DNA from: Carposina sasakii
Lineage: Eukaryota; Arthropoda; Insecta; Lepidoptera; Carposinidae
Direction of reading: 5' to 3'
DNA: 64,000 nucleotides
NCBI GenBank assembly: GCA_014607495.2
Contig: CP053161.1
Span: forward strand, 11,045,115 to 11,109,114
Each line of letters opens with the position of its first letter. Position 1 is the stretch's first letter. The notes beneath the pieces were generated by a model. The model searched no databases and was not told where the DNA came from. It worked only from the letters and a program-made list of their open reading frames with translations. Below are positions 10,816 through 23,600 of the stretch, in pieces. Position numbers and translations under genes: made by a program.

Positions 10816-12767
10816 CGCTTTTACAAGCTATGCAAATAACAAAACAAAAATTAAACAACTCATCAAATAACACACGTCAGTCATTTGTTTCACCAAAAAA
10901 TTATCGTCAGGAACTCGTCACCTGTGTCGTTAATTCACTTCACCACAGAAAACTTGTAAGTCTAGTCAGGCAGTTCATAGACGACTGACTGCTTACAGCA
11001 AAACCAAACTTGAAGAAGTGGAATACAAACCTTTGACTGCATTTTAATGTTAATTAGTCTGTTTCCTATAAGGAAATTCATGATTGTCTCGATCTTAATC
11101 CTATCACGGCTCAATTAGAAAAGAAAATGATAAAAACGGGTCTAAAATAAATAAAATGAATGTTATCGCAAAACTAAAACATTTACATAAAAATTATCTT
11201 CGATCTTTACGGTCAGAAAACATATATTTTATGAGCTAATGCTCTTGGTATAAAGTTGAAAATGCTACAAAACTAAACTCGTTCATTTTCGTATAGAACT
11301 TTGACCCTTCCCCCCCTCTTTAACTTTAGTTCCCTTTTTTTTATCTTTTGTGAGCAGTCACACCGTATATGAAATATCACGTAATATTATTAAGCTGATT
11401 TGTGTCACTGCTTGCCAATAAATAATAAATATAAAATAATGGCATAATAAATATGAACTATTCTATGAAACGAAAAGCTCCATTTTAAGAACACACTGTA
11501 TTCAACTGTATTGTATATGTTGGTTGTGGAACTATAGTTAAACTGCGTATTATATGGTATGTGGATCGAAGTATACGGGTATGTATTGATTGAAAGTCCA
11601 CGGTAGGTACACGGTCTCGCAGAGAAGCAGAGATTGGCATTCTCTAAAAGTATTTTACGTTACATAAATACCAGCTTCAATCGGTAATGGTATATCTCTA
11701 TTACTGTCAAAGTCAAGTGTGAAATTAAAAAAAATTGGATTGCTTTGTATTGTATTCCTTATTTTTCTGTTTTTCATAATTAATAAATGAAACAGTCTTG
11801 AAAGTAATAAATGCTAGGGGCATTATTGTGTAGCTATGTTATATTATAAATGACATAACATTTTATGTGTACATAAAACATCGTGGTCAAGCATATTCTC
11901 CACAGGTTAGTTCTACTTTTCTATCTTTCAACATATTCATCAAATATTGTTAATATATTTTTCAAACGTATTTTCCTCATTGGTTTTAACTAGCATTTTT
12001 CTTGAAGTTATTAAGTACATAGGAGTTTAATATTGTTATTCTAGCATTTTTCTTGAAGTTATTAAGTAGGTACATAGGAGTTTAATATTGTTATTTAAGA
12101 GTAGCCTATAAAACATTTCTTATATGGTCAAGGTTCTAATGTCATTATGAAATGCAACAAATTAACTAGTATTTTAGTAAAATATTGATTTTTATGTACC
12201 TACCTAGTGCAAATTAAGTATGTTAAAAGTAGATTCTTTGGGGTCTAAATCTATTTGAATAATATAATATTATGGATTGATAAGAAACACTCATCACTAT
12301 CTTCTTTCCACATTTAAAGGTCCTTGATTTTCTTAGCACTACTTTTATATTGTTATATTTCTTTTTGGTATAAAAAGTTATGTATCTACTTATAGCACTA
12401 TTCCCTAAAAGGACTAAAGAAACTTCCAAGCTTAAAGAATTTCTTTTTCTGAAAATAAAATAAGGACAATATGGTAAACTAAGTAATAGTAAATTAATTT
12501 TATAGGTACCTACTTGTAGTACTTAATCAGCAAACATGTTAACATAAAATGTACAGTATTTTAAATTAAATGTTATTCTACCCCCTCTTACATTTGTAAT
12601 ATTTTGTTATTTCAGAGTAATAAAATGCAGTAAAATTTAAGTAAATTAATTTGTGATAATACCTATAAGAATATAAGCTGTGTGGGATATACTTGTAACA
12701 GAAGCTACCATCTGGTAACAATTTGGTTTAATTATTTAGCTATGAACTATATGATTATCTACTAGAG

Positions 12768-12917
12768 CAGGGATTCCCAAACCTTTTTTCTCATAGACCC
12801 TTTTTAAAAGTAGACTGGTTCTGGTGGACCCCATTTTTTCACACCAACCAACGTCGACCCCCATCAAGTCTCCTGCGGATCCCTGGGGGTCCACCTGGAC
12901 CACTTTGGGAACCACTG
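12768..12917. mobile_element. hAT-like MITE
   Basis: The ends CAGGGATTCCCAAAC and TTTGGGAACCACTG are hAT-type inverted repeats. The 8-bp flanks TACTAGAG and ATCTAGAG match at 6 of 8 bases, a decayed target duplication. Same family as 57749-57937 and the fragment at 43250-43333. Confidence 0.65.
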
Positions 12918-13172
12918 ATCTAGAGATTGTGCTGTGTTACACAATTTAATCACTTTTACAAATCATTATCATCCAATTCCTCTAAAGAGTTACATAACAA
13001 TAGATATAACTTCATCTTACAAAATTAATTCTGGTTATAGATAAGAGTTACACCTTATCTTGTAATAGCTACTTTATAAAAAAATTATACTAAGACTGAA
13101 TTTTCCCAATGGTCAGATATACTATTTGAAGGATATAGTTGATGCTGTCTCTATTTGAAAAAAAAAGTGTAT

Positions 13173-13400
13173 AATACTACAGCTGCTTCTCTTCCCGGGC
13201 ATACTCTACAAGTCAGTAGAGGGACAAGAGGGTCTTGGTGTTTTGTAGGCGATGGGCTGACCACTTGTCACTACTAATCGAACCTGTACATCTCAACTAT
13301 ACCCTCAAAATTGGTCAGAAGTGGCACCATGTGGTTCTATTGGCTCTTGGTGCTCTGCCTACCCCGTAAGGGATAAAGGCGTAATTATATGTATGTATGT
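13173..13400 (+). repeat. Dispersed repeat, copy 1 of 3 (TACCCCGTAAGGGATAAAGG)
   Basis: Shares CTACAGCTGCTTCTCTTCCC through TACCCCGTAAGGGATAAAGG with 44490-44720 (same strand) and 56978-57240 (opposite strand). It reads like a 3' LINE tail or SINE body; no open frame and no clear ends were seen. Confidence 0.6.
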
Positions 13401-14668
13401 CTCTATTTTGTTATAAATATAACCATTATGCAATAAGTAGGTATACTAAATGCAGGTGTAAGTGTAACCCGGACAAAACTTTTTAATTCTCATTGAGAAG
13501 AAGTAGCAAAAACAATAGGTGAAAATTCCCAGGCCAAAGGGAAATGTGATGTTCAAGATTATACTAGCTTTTGAACAAAGTAATTGTTCTAATTGTCATG
13601 CTTCTCATATTCACTGTCAAAAGTACTTACAGAAATAATTATGTAAATGCAATAAAATTTCTTGAGCAGCAGCTTAGAGCTTGAAATATACAAATTATAG
13701 TCACTCGGTGTTTTTTTTTTATTTTCTTCATAATTTACAAACTATAGTTATTTATTTTGCATTAGAATAAAATTAGAAAAAAAACCTTATATTTTAAATA
13801 TTAAATATAAAAAAATATATAAAAATCGACGACGTAAGTACACTACCGTTAGTGCCAACATATAATAGGAAGACGTTTAGATAACTATCTGGGGGATAAG
13901 CACGAACATTTTTACATGCGGTAACATAGCGCAACGCAATGCAAGCAAAATCGATGAGATTTGACAATGTAGCGAGAGCGTTACGAATTGTCGAGGGATT
14001 TGTCCCTGCTCTAAATTCTACTAATTTTTTAAATCCACGCTGACAAAGTCGCGGGCGCCTGCTAGTCTGATCTATAATATCTTGAAACACGTCATGATCG
14101 CTAAACTATTTGATTCTGTAATGTTGCTTCAAAAGAACTTATATTAAAAGGCCTGTTTATTTAAGATGATGGTTTGGTTCTTATCTCGCTTAAATTGTCT
14201 TTATTATCATAGAGTGAGTATGAATCACCTTAGCTACATACTATATGTGGCAGACAGGTGTAAAGCATCCTTGCAGTGTTAGTAATTAACGTACTCTAAA
14301 GGCGTTACCTGTCGCAATTAGGCTTATTAGCCCGCCAGTTCTTATGTAAATATTGAGCTTGTAACGCTCAACATGTTCAAGCTGTGGAAAATTATTACGC
14401 CGAAATATTGTGCGTTTTGTGTTGTTGACGTATATTTGGCCTAAAATCCATGTGTAGTGTAAATTCGTGCATTCATAAAAGCCGACTAAGGAACTCGGGA
14501 GTTTTCTCAATCAGGCGATGAGCTAGGAACTTGTCAGTAATCTTTTACATCTGCTCTTGCTATGTTAAACGCGGCCGTGTGTTCCTTCGTGATCCCACAG
14601 TTCTCGCTGCCCAATTCGGGGAACATATTCGTGTGTATTATATTTATACTGTAATTGTTCTGTTCCAG

Positions 14669-17600
14669 GGTTCTCACCAAGAAGACAAGGCTATGACTTG
14701 GGTCATGCTATAAAAATGGAAGTGGTTAATTTGGACGATGGAAGATACGAGCTTAGAGAAAATTTACCCAGTAGTAGCAATGACAGTGAAGCTTCCAGCA
14801 GTTTTGATAGGGATTTAACTGAAGATAAAGATTCGGAAGATGAAGAGGATCTCAAAGAAGACTTACAGAAGACAATACCGCAATGTTACAAGTCGGATTC
14901 CAACTTTACATCACAAACAAGTACCTCCAGTGATTACGCGAATGACGATGAGTTTCAAGCTACCGCTTTGTGCCAGTTTATGGATATTCTGAACGATTTA
15001 GATGCAGTTCTGGACAAATCTTTATTAGCATGCCTTGACGATCCCATAAAGAATTTTGATAGCGATGAGGAGGATCTCATTTGTAAAATTAAGGAGTGTA
15101 TCAATGAACCTCACGTGGATTCAGAGCAATCGTCGATTGACGACGACGTTCAGGTCATATGCGCCACTGTTCAACACACAACACCTTCAACGGAAGAAGC
15201 TGCCACGCCAAACATTCCGCATCGGGTTCAACTTGCCACTTTAGGACGTTCGAAAAGCTTCTCAGATCTGTCTGGCACGCGTCGAGAGGTATTCTCAGTA
15301 CCCCTAGAGAGAGCGGGGACGACTAATGATAATCTACGGAATTCAATGCGAAGACTGGACCCGATCGTGCTGCCGGAAATAGCGAGTGAACCGTTGACGT
15401 TGCCGGTTATATTGTTCTTGGAGCATCATGTGAATCTGCGGCCGACCAGCGCGCCTATTCAGGTGCAGGTGACGGCTGCGAATTTGACTAGCGACGGGTC
15501 GTCCGGGCCGTTGATAGTCGGCCGAAGAACGTTGCTGATGAACCGTGCCTTATCCCTGCCGTCTCCGGTGGAGAGTGCGAATACGGACGAGTATCTGAAC
15601 AGATATACGGCCAGAAGTATGAGCTTGTCGAGTTCGTCGAGCGAGTCCTTGAATGCAATGCCTGTGCCGAGCCAACCTTCTCCAGGTGCCATAGATGAGA
15701 GGTGAGTAATAACAACTGAAAACGTAATCGTAAAAGCTTTAACATTCTGACGCATTTTACCGTAAGACATGAATCACGGTACTTACATATCATATTTTTT
15801 TCAAGAATTGGCGATTCTCTTGTTATTTAAATTCATGTAGCTTATCAAACCCACTTTCCTTAAGACTTAGCTATACTAACCTCAACCTACAGTAGACTTC
15901 CACACAGCTAATTGTTAACTAAACCATTATTCCTTTCCAGAGCCGATGAGACTGAAGAGCCGCCGTTCGGAGTGTGGCCTCACAGCATGAGCGCGATGCT
16001 AGCATGCCTCAGCTGTACTGTCGGCCTGTTTAATATCTCGCGGTTTGCTTTGTTCAGCGTTGATTTTGGAGGTAAGCAATCTACTTATCAACTGTGCCAG
16101 TTCGCAAACTTTAACATCCTAAATGTGGTAATAGGATGTACGATTTGCTATTCTGCCGTACAGCCGTATGTATGTAAACTATATGCACCCCAGTGCCATA
16201 CTGAGATGTTAAAATAAATATGCACATATTATAAATCCCACTCTAAGATCCCTACGGTCGTGGGTACAAGCATTGGTGTATAATTACATAGACATAATCA
16301 TAGAAACATCCATGACTCGGAAAGAAACATCGATATTCGTCACATCAATTGTTTTTTGTTCGCACTTACCGGGATTCGAACTCAGGACCTATGACGCGGC
16401 GGACAGGGTCACTTCGCCTATTGCTCACCATAGATACATGAGAAAGATGACATAAATACGCTCTAATATTAATCCCACCTTTGTTTTTCAGCATCCTTCA
16501 TAGTACAATTCCTAATCCTATCCCTACTGATCGGTATACCGCTCTTCACATTACACCTCTGCCTGGGCCAAGTTCTAGAATCAGGTCCAATGGACATGTG
16601 GAGGATATCTCCAATATTCCAAGGAGTGGGCATCTCTTTGCTGATCACTCAAGCGGCGTTGGGCATCTACAGTATTATAGGACTGTCGTGGGTGTTCGTG
16701 TTTTTCCGCGACTCGTTCATTTCCGCCGGCGATAAGTACAAGTGGGCATTGCCGCATGAATTTAACTTTGAAGGTTCGTTGTGTTTTATAGAATATTCGA
16801 TTTTTCCTATGGTCCGATAGCCAATCTGAAGGATAAAGTTGATGCTGTCTCTATCTTGATCAACTTTATTCTTCAGATAGGCTATCTAAACATTGAAAAA
16901 ATCGGTATTATATTATAAGAATTAAAGAGGCATCAACAATTCGTTCAAAATGAGGACGGTTGGCGTCAGACAGGCAGCAAAAACGAAAGCCAAAACTTTG
17001 GCAATATGAGTTTCGAAAGAAACCATATGATGATGTATAACTTCTGCGTCACACATGCGGCGGTGACCTAAGAACCGTGTCATTTTCATGTAATCTCGTC
17101 ATTTACATTTCAATCACAATTCTTTGACTACGTCATTTGTGCATCGTCATCATCATCATTATCATCATGAGCCTATTGCAGTCCACTGCTGGACGTAGGC
17201 CTCCCCCGGGGCACGTCACAAGACCGCCATGGGGGGGTATTTGCCCAGTCACCAACCACACTGGGCAGACGGGTTGGTGACCGCAGTTTGTATTTTGTGC
17301 GTCGTCATCGGGTTTTATTCTTAACTAGTGGACGCTCGCGACTCCGTCCGTGTGGACTACAGAAAAAACAAAATGTCGAAATTATCCGGGATAATAAAAA
17401 AAAAATACAAAAAGAATAAGTGAGGATTGTTTAAAAGAATGTTACTTAAACTAACCAAAAATATCTACCTACCTAGTTATTTTATTAATAATTATTATTA
17501 TATTATTAATTAATATGAATAATTTAAGAAAGAACCAAAAAAAAAAGAACGGAAGAACGAGTTAATTAATTAGAAAGAACGAATAAATTTAAAGAGAGAA

Positions 17601-20600
17601 ACACGAAAGAAAAAGAACGAGTTATTTATACTTTATAAGTTTCGCGTCAGACGACGAAGTATCGAAAAAATCGCTATTTAGAGACGACCGTCAACGACGT
17701 GTGCCCTATGCGTGTGCCCGCATTCGGGCTGTATACTCGAGCATATCCCCCTCCGCACCGCGCCGCGCGCCGCATGCCAGGCCACGCCCTATCTTTTTGC
17801 TTGCTAACGCATGAGTTGCTTTGCGTTGACGCAGAATTAACATGTTCCCGTGGGAATTTTGAGAAAAAACGTATCCTATATTAATTACTCCCGTGATTGA
17901 AATGAATCTAATGATACCGCATACATATTTTTGTTGTTTAAAGGGAAATTTAGAAAAAATATTATTATGTCTTTATCCCGTGGGACTTTTATGATAAAAT
18001 GTATCCTATGACACTCCCGTAATCAAGACAAATCTAACGATACCTCATACATCAAAATCCATCAAGCCGTTTAGGCTACAGGAGGTCACAAAGGAACAGA
18101 CATACATACATACATACATGGCTGTTAAAAACAATACCACTTCTTTGCGTCGCGCAGTCGGGTAAAAAGTAGCCTATATGTTAAGTGGGACCTGTCACAG
18201 TATATTCCTGAAAACTGCATCGAAATCGGTTCAGCCGTTTCTGAGATTAGCGTGCACAAACGCACAGACAAACCGACAAAAATTCCAAAAATCATCGTTT
18301 TGGATCCTATTGCGTTGATAAAGGTCTCCTATAATATTTTTTCTCATATATCTTCCAGTTCCATGTACAAACAGCGATCCGTTACTTTTTTATTATATGT
18401 ATAGATTTTCGCTAAATGCATATTCGTTTTGCAGGATTTATTTATTATGCTATCCTAGACGTGGCTGTGGGAGCTCCTTTATGATCTTGCAGTTCTGGCT
18501 ACCCTGTTTCGGGAACAGAGCCATATGTACTCGTATATGTATGTGAATAAGATTACACACAGAATAGAGTTTGGCATTTAAACTTTTAAACAGTTTGCTC
18601 AAGTTCGGCACTTTATTTATAGATAGATATACCTACTTTAGTTTCAGATGCATTTATAAAAAACACCACCTTCAAAATAGAAGAGACATTGCCCCAATAC
18701 ATATATGGAGAGATGTTGCAAAAGAGCCCAGGACAAAATGGAAATGTTTACGGGTCAATAAAGTTCCAGGTCGCATTCAACCTGGCCGTGGTTTGGATGA
18801 TTATTTTTGTTGCGCTCAGCAAAGGATTGAGGTCATATGGAAAGGTAATATACCCTTAAATGTATATGTCATTAAACGTTTACTCAAATATCAATCACAC
18901 TCAAGCATTGAAAAATACTCATACTACAGGAATTCTATTGTTTTCTAAAAATCTCTCACACAGGTATGATACTACAAAATATGATACTCTCTGTTTTTAA
19001 AACCTTATCAGGCAAACCTTAACCTTAAAGCTGCCTTCCCAGTGCTAAGTTTCTATGGTTGCGTTTGATATTTACCAATCAAAATCATTGACATCATGGA
19101 CCAATAAATGTTATTGGTGATTATGATACACATACATACATAGTTAGGTAGCATAGCACATCCTTGATGGGAAGGCAGCCCAACCTATTTTTTATTCTAT
19201 ATTTTCAGGCGGTATACCTGTTGGTATTTCTGCCAATATGCGGTACTCTAATTCTGTGCACCAAGCTACTCACTTTGATACCATACGACGCTGTTACTAA
19301 TATCTTCTCGGATACTGACTGGGGCGAATTTTTTATCAATAGTAATGTAAGTAAATATTGTCTAATTTTAAACAGTGTTATACTGATTAAGATGATTTTA
19401 TATGGAGGCAATTATGAGTTTCGAAAGAAACCATATTGCGCTACTTTCATAAATAATGGTATAAGGGCAGGAAGATGTTATATGTAAAATTCTTTCACCA
19501 GAGCTGGGCAGCAGCGGCGCAAGAGACATTCTTAACCTGGGGTCTACTAGGCCCGTGCGTAATGCAGCTGATCTCGCACAAAACTATGAAGAACCGAACC
19601 AGCAAGATACTGCAAAGGGAATGCGCTTGCATCGTCGGCTTCACTATAACTATACTGTTGTTGGCATCGTTTTTGGCCAACGCTTGTGTGCAGATTTTGA
19701 AGGGTGCCGGCTACGCGTATATTCCGGGCAGTTTTGGTGAGTGATTTTATAAACAATAAGTTTAAATGTAGTTTGTGTAGTGCCGTCATGTTTATATAAT
19801 GTCGTGGTAATATGACACACACACACACATTTTGCATTTCTTAATTTTCTGAAGTCAAGATACATAATGTAATTTGCTTATTAATCCAAATACTGAGCCA
19901 ATACAGTAACTAAGAAATAAATATTAAGTTATTGGATGTTAGTTCACTTGTTTCACGCGCTCTATCATATTTACATTTCTTTACTACTGTATAATGCGTA
20001 ACATACAAACAAATAAATATTCTATTTTAGTCATTTTTGTATGACAATAAAGATGTTATTGAGGAAGTTTGAACTTGAACTGTTATTGTTATGTTAATGT
20101 TTGATGAACTTGTAACATTTTTACTAATAATGATCTATATTGTAATGTTACAATACGTTGTTTGGATCCGTTTGCACTTCAAAGAAAATGTTATGAATTA
20201 TTCAATAATTTTTATATTTGTTATGACATGATAATAGTGTTTTTAACACCTCGAAAGGAAGTGAAATTGGCTATTTCTCTTTAGTTCACATACATAAATA
20301 AATATCTAAATTCTTTGCACTATCAAAAATTTCACACAAAGGCGAGGGTAGTTACACAAAGTACTAGAATTTGTTGTTACATAGGCCTACATACACTCGG
20401 CTGTGTTACCAAAATGTGATAGGCAGAATCGTGAAGGATATCCTACATGCATGTTTAGCATAGCACCCGTTTTGCATAGCCATATACAGGGTGTTACAAA
20501 AAGGGTATGTTAAGCGAAAAGCTATGTAAATAGCCCACTATAGAGAACCTATCCACAAAATTTGAGATCCGAAATCACATGTTTATTTTTCTCGATAGTA

Positions 20601-23600
20601 TGGAGAATTTTTAAATATCTCAGGAATTTTCATACAATCTTGAAAAATAAAAATGTGATTTCGAGTCTCAAATTTTGGAAATAGGATCTCTATAGTGGGC
20701 TATTTATACAGCTTTTCGCTTAACATACCCTTTCTGTTACATCCTGTATAAACTCAGTTTCTAGCTTATCGCCTGTGGGAAAGCACCTTATTTGACATGT
20801 TTTGTGTGTCTGACGGCGTATGGACTGCTACCACATCCATGAAAGGAAATATTTTGTAATTCCCTTCCTGGATGCCTACGTCATACAAAACACACACCCT
20901 CCAAGTTTCAGGTCTTTCAGATCCGCGGTTTACTGTGCATTGATCCGTTCATCATTCAGGACGAAGCACTTTATAGTATGTATGTTAAAATTGACATAAT
21001 TCCACCGCAGAGACGCTAAAATCATCCCAATTCCTCTGGCCGACGTCCCAACCGATGCCGGGGACGGTATCATTACCCGTGCGGTACACCACTCACTACG
21101 GTAACTTAGTGGGAGTGAGCCGGGCGGGCGCGGGTGCGACGGGTGGGCCGGGGGCGGGTGCGGGTGCGCGGGTGTTGAGCGGGTGGACACCGCTGCATTT
21201 ACTCACGCAGCTTGTACCCGCCGCGCTTGCTGTACTGCCTAGTGATAGCGTGAGTTTTAATTTTAATAGTATATATGTATATGATGATATTTACTCTTAA
21301 GTTACATAATATTGTAATGACTGTGTTACTTACGATAAATAAATAAATGATGAACAAAATCTGCCGTTTTATCGTGAAAAGCCAGCAGTTATTATTCTTA
21401 TGACAAAGAGATATCAGTGAAATGATAGGCTCTATTGTGGACATTGATTGACAGTTATGTACTGTACATGGTAAAAAAAAAAATTGGTTAAAACATGGTA
21501 CCAAAGTTATTACCTATTACATTTATTTACACATTACACCCGTGTGAAGCCGGGGCAGGTCCTTAGTTATCATGGAGAATAAATAAAAGAGGAGTAGCAG
21601 ATAAGTATATTTTTATACAAAAATAGTGTGCCGCGGCGGGGGTGAAGTATGGGACGAGTTAGTCCGGGAGGTAGCGTTGCATTTTACAAAATAATTTCTG
21701 GTCGATTGATTAATGTCATAACGTACTTTTCATGGATAGTCATTGAGTAACTCGAACGTCAGCAGCTCCAGTAAGGGTGGGGAGAGAATTTCAAGTATGT
21801 CAAAAAAAATAAATCCAAAAATTATTTCTGTTCGTCCGAAAATTTGCACATCAGTAGTTTTAACAATAATAATAATTATAGAAACCGTCAGCTGTGAAGA
21901 AAATGGCGGGTTGTACGTCAGCAGGTTATATATACCTATATTAAAAATACAGGTTATTCTTTATGCTATAAAAATGATAAAAAAAAGCCTCAGCAGATCT
22001 ATCGATAGGGGTAAAATCGTCAGCAAGGTTAATGCATACTCGGATTGAATACCTGCTCGGCACATATAATCCCCTTGCTGACGATTTTACCCCTATCGAT
22101 AGATCTGCTGAGGCTTTTTTTTATCATTTTTATAGCATAAAGAATAACCTGTATTTTTAATATAGGTATATATAACCTGCTGACGTACAACCCGCCATTT
22201 TCTTCACAGCTGACGGTTTCTATAATTATTATTATTGTTAAAACTACTGATGTGCAAATTTTCGGACGAACAGAAATAATTTTTGGATTTTTTTTTTGAC
22301 ATTCTCTCCCCACTCGCCCCACCCTGAGTGCGCCTGCTGACGCTCAATTCAATTGATGTCCTCATCTAAACTATCAATTGCACTCAAAATCGATCGCCCT
22401 AAAATCACCATCAAAAATGCAACGCTACCTCCCGGACTAAGTGGAGCATTGAACACTGTAGCCCTGCCCATTTACCTACATAGAAACCACCTTGTAATGA
22501 CTAATCAAACTACTTGCTCATTATCAATATACATAGTTCAAGATTGTTTTACTAGTGCAATTACTCATCACTAGATGGCAATATTATACTTCGTTTTAGT
22601 AATAAAGTACCATGATAAAAGCCCTAGTGTCTTTGGAGTAAGAGCGTGTGGTTACAGCTACTGCGTTACACTGGCGCTGAAGCTCTGCCCCTATCATGAC
22701 GTCACGGCCTCACGATTGCCACACGTCTCACTTCATAGTCCCACCTCCTCTTTTATACCTTCTTCATGTTAGTTCTTGAATCACTCTTCTATTTTAAAAA
22801 ACGCATCAAAATCCGTTGCGTAGTTTTAAAGATCTAAGCATACATAAGGACAGACAGCGGAGAGTGACTTTGTTTTATAATATGTGGTGAAGATAGATAG
22901 GTAGAACAACTTTACTAATCAAAATTGCCAGTTTCACCACTGGCTATTAAGTTCCTCTAATAACCTAACTGGTACCTGTCAAAAAAGTTCCAGTTACTTT
23001 TTTGACAGGTGCCAGTTAGTTTAACCGAAACTTGAGAGCAAAAACTGTCGTCTCTCCGCAGCTATCACCGATCTGGGCGGTGTTGTTCTACTGGATCGTG
23101 ATCTCGCTGGGGCTGGCACAGCAGGCGGGCGTGTGGCACTGCGTGGTCGCCGGCGTATCGGCGCTCAACCAGCGCGCGCTGCGCTGCTGGGAGACCAGCG
23201 TCACCTTCCTCAGCTGTGCGCTCGGCCTGGCCGCGGGCCTGTGTCTCACTACTGATGTAAGTACTATAGATTACGATACTTCTCTATGTACATACATGAT
23301 TCTATCCAAAGATGACACAATAGTAGTAACATTCTTGAAAGAATCAGTTCGTTCGTGGTAACGCGCGGCTTCCTTGTTGCCGCGGGCTGTATTATAGCTG
23401 TATTCTAGAACATGTTGGCGAACAGTCTATCCAAGTCATTTATTATTTCATTCTCTTTCCAACCCGATTTGTAGTGTCTTGTATAGGACAGCGTATCTAT
23501 ATAATCGCGAAGTGTTCGCGAACCTTCTACCCACTACCAGACGTCTTCAACGATTGCGATCGCGAACGTGTTCACAAACCTTCCCCCAACGTGGACAGTT

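Larger units (their letters stand above)
10816..14668. other. Intergenic stretch between thiolase and SLC6 gene
   Basis: No convincing coding exon was found. It contains a hAT-like MITE (12768-12917), part of a fold-back MITE (13107-13150), the dispersed repeat 13173-13400, a tandem duplication of a 51-bp unit (11990-12040 and 12041-12095) and a Helitron-type end at about 14065 (GTCGCGGGCGCCTGCTAG). Bases about 14570-14630 resemble 18464-18520 and are repeat-derived. Promoters and 5' exons of the two flanking genes must lie here but could not be pinned down. Confidence 0.6.

Noticed and set aside
13794..14090. 98-codon minus frame
   Set aside because: It overlaps a Helitron-type end at about 14065 and has no known family or conserved pattern.
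18435..18490. Possible SLC6 exon after TTTTGCAG at 18427-18434
   Set aside because: The in-phase frame soon meets a stop and the sequence recurs near 14570-14630 as a repeat; the exon at 18648 fits phase and family.
21743..22322. Two open frames of about 100 codons on opposite strands with the same peptide
   Set aside because: They are the two arms of the fold-back element; the peptide is Ile-rich and unlike a protein.
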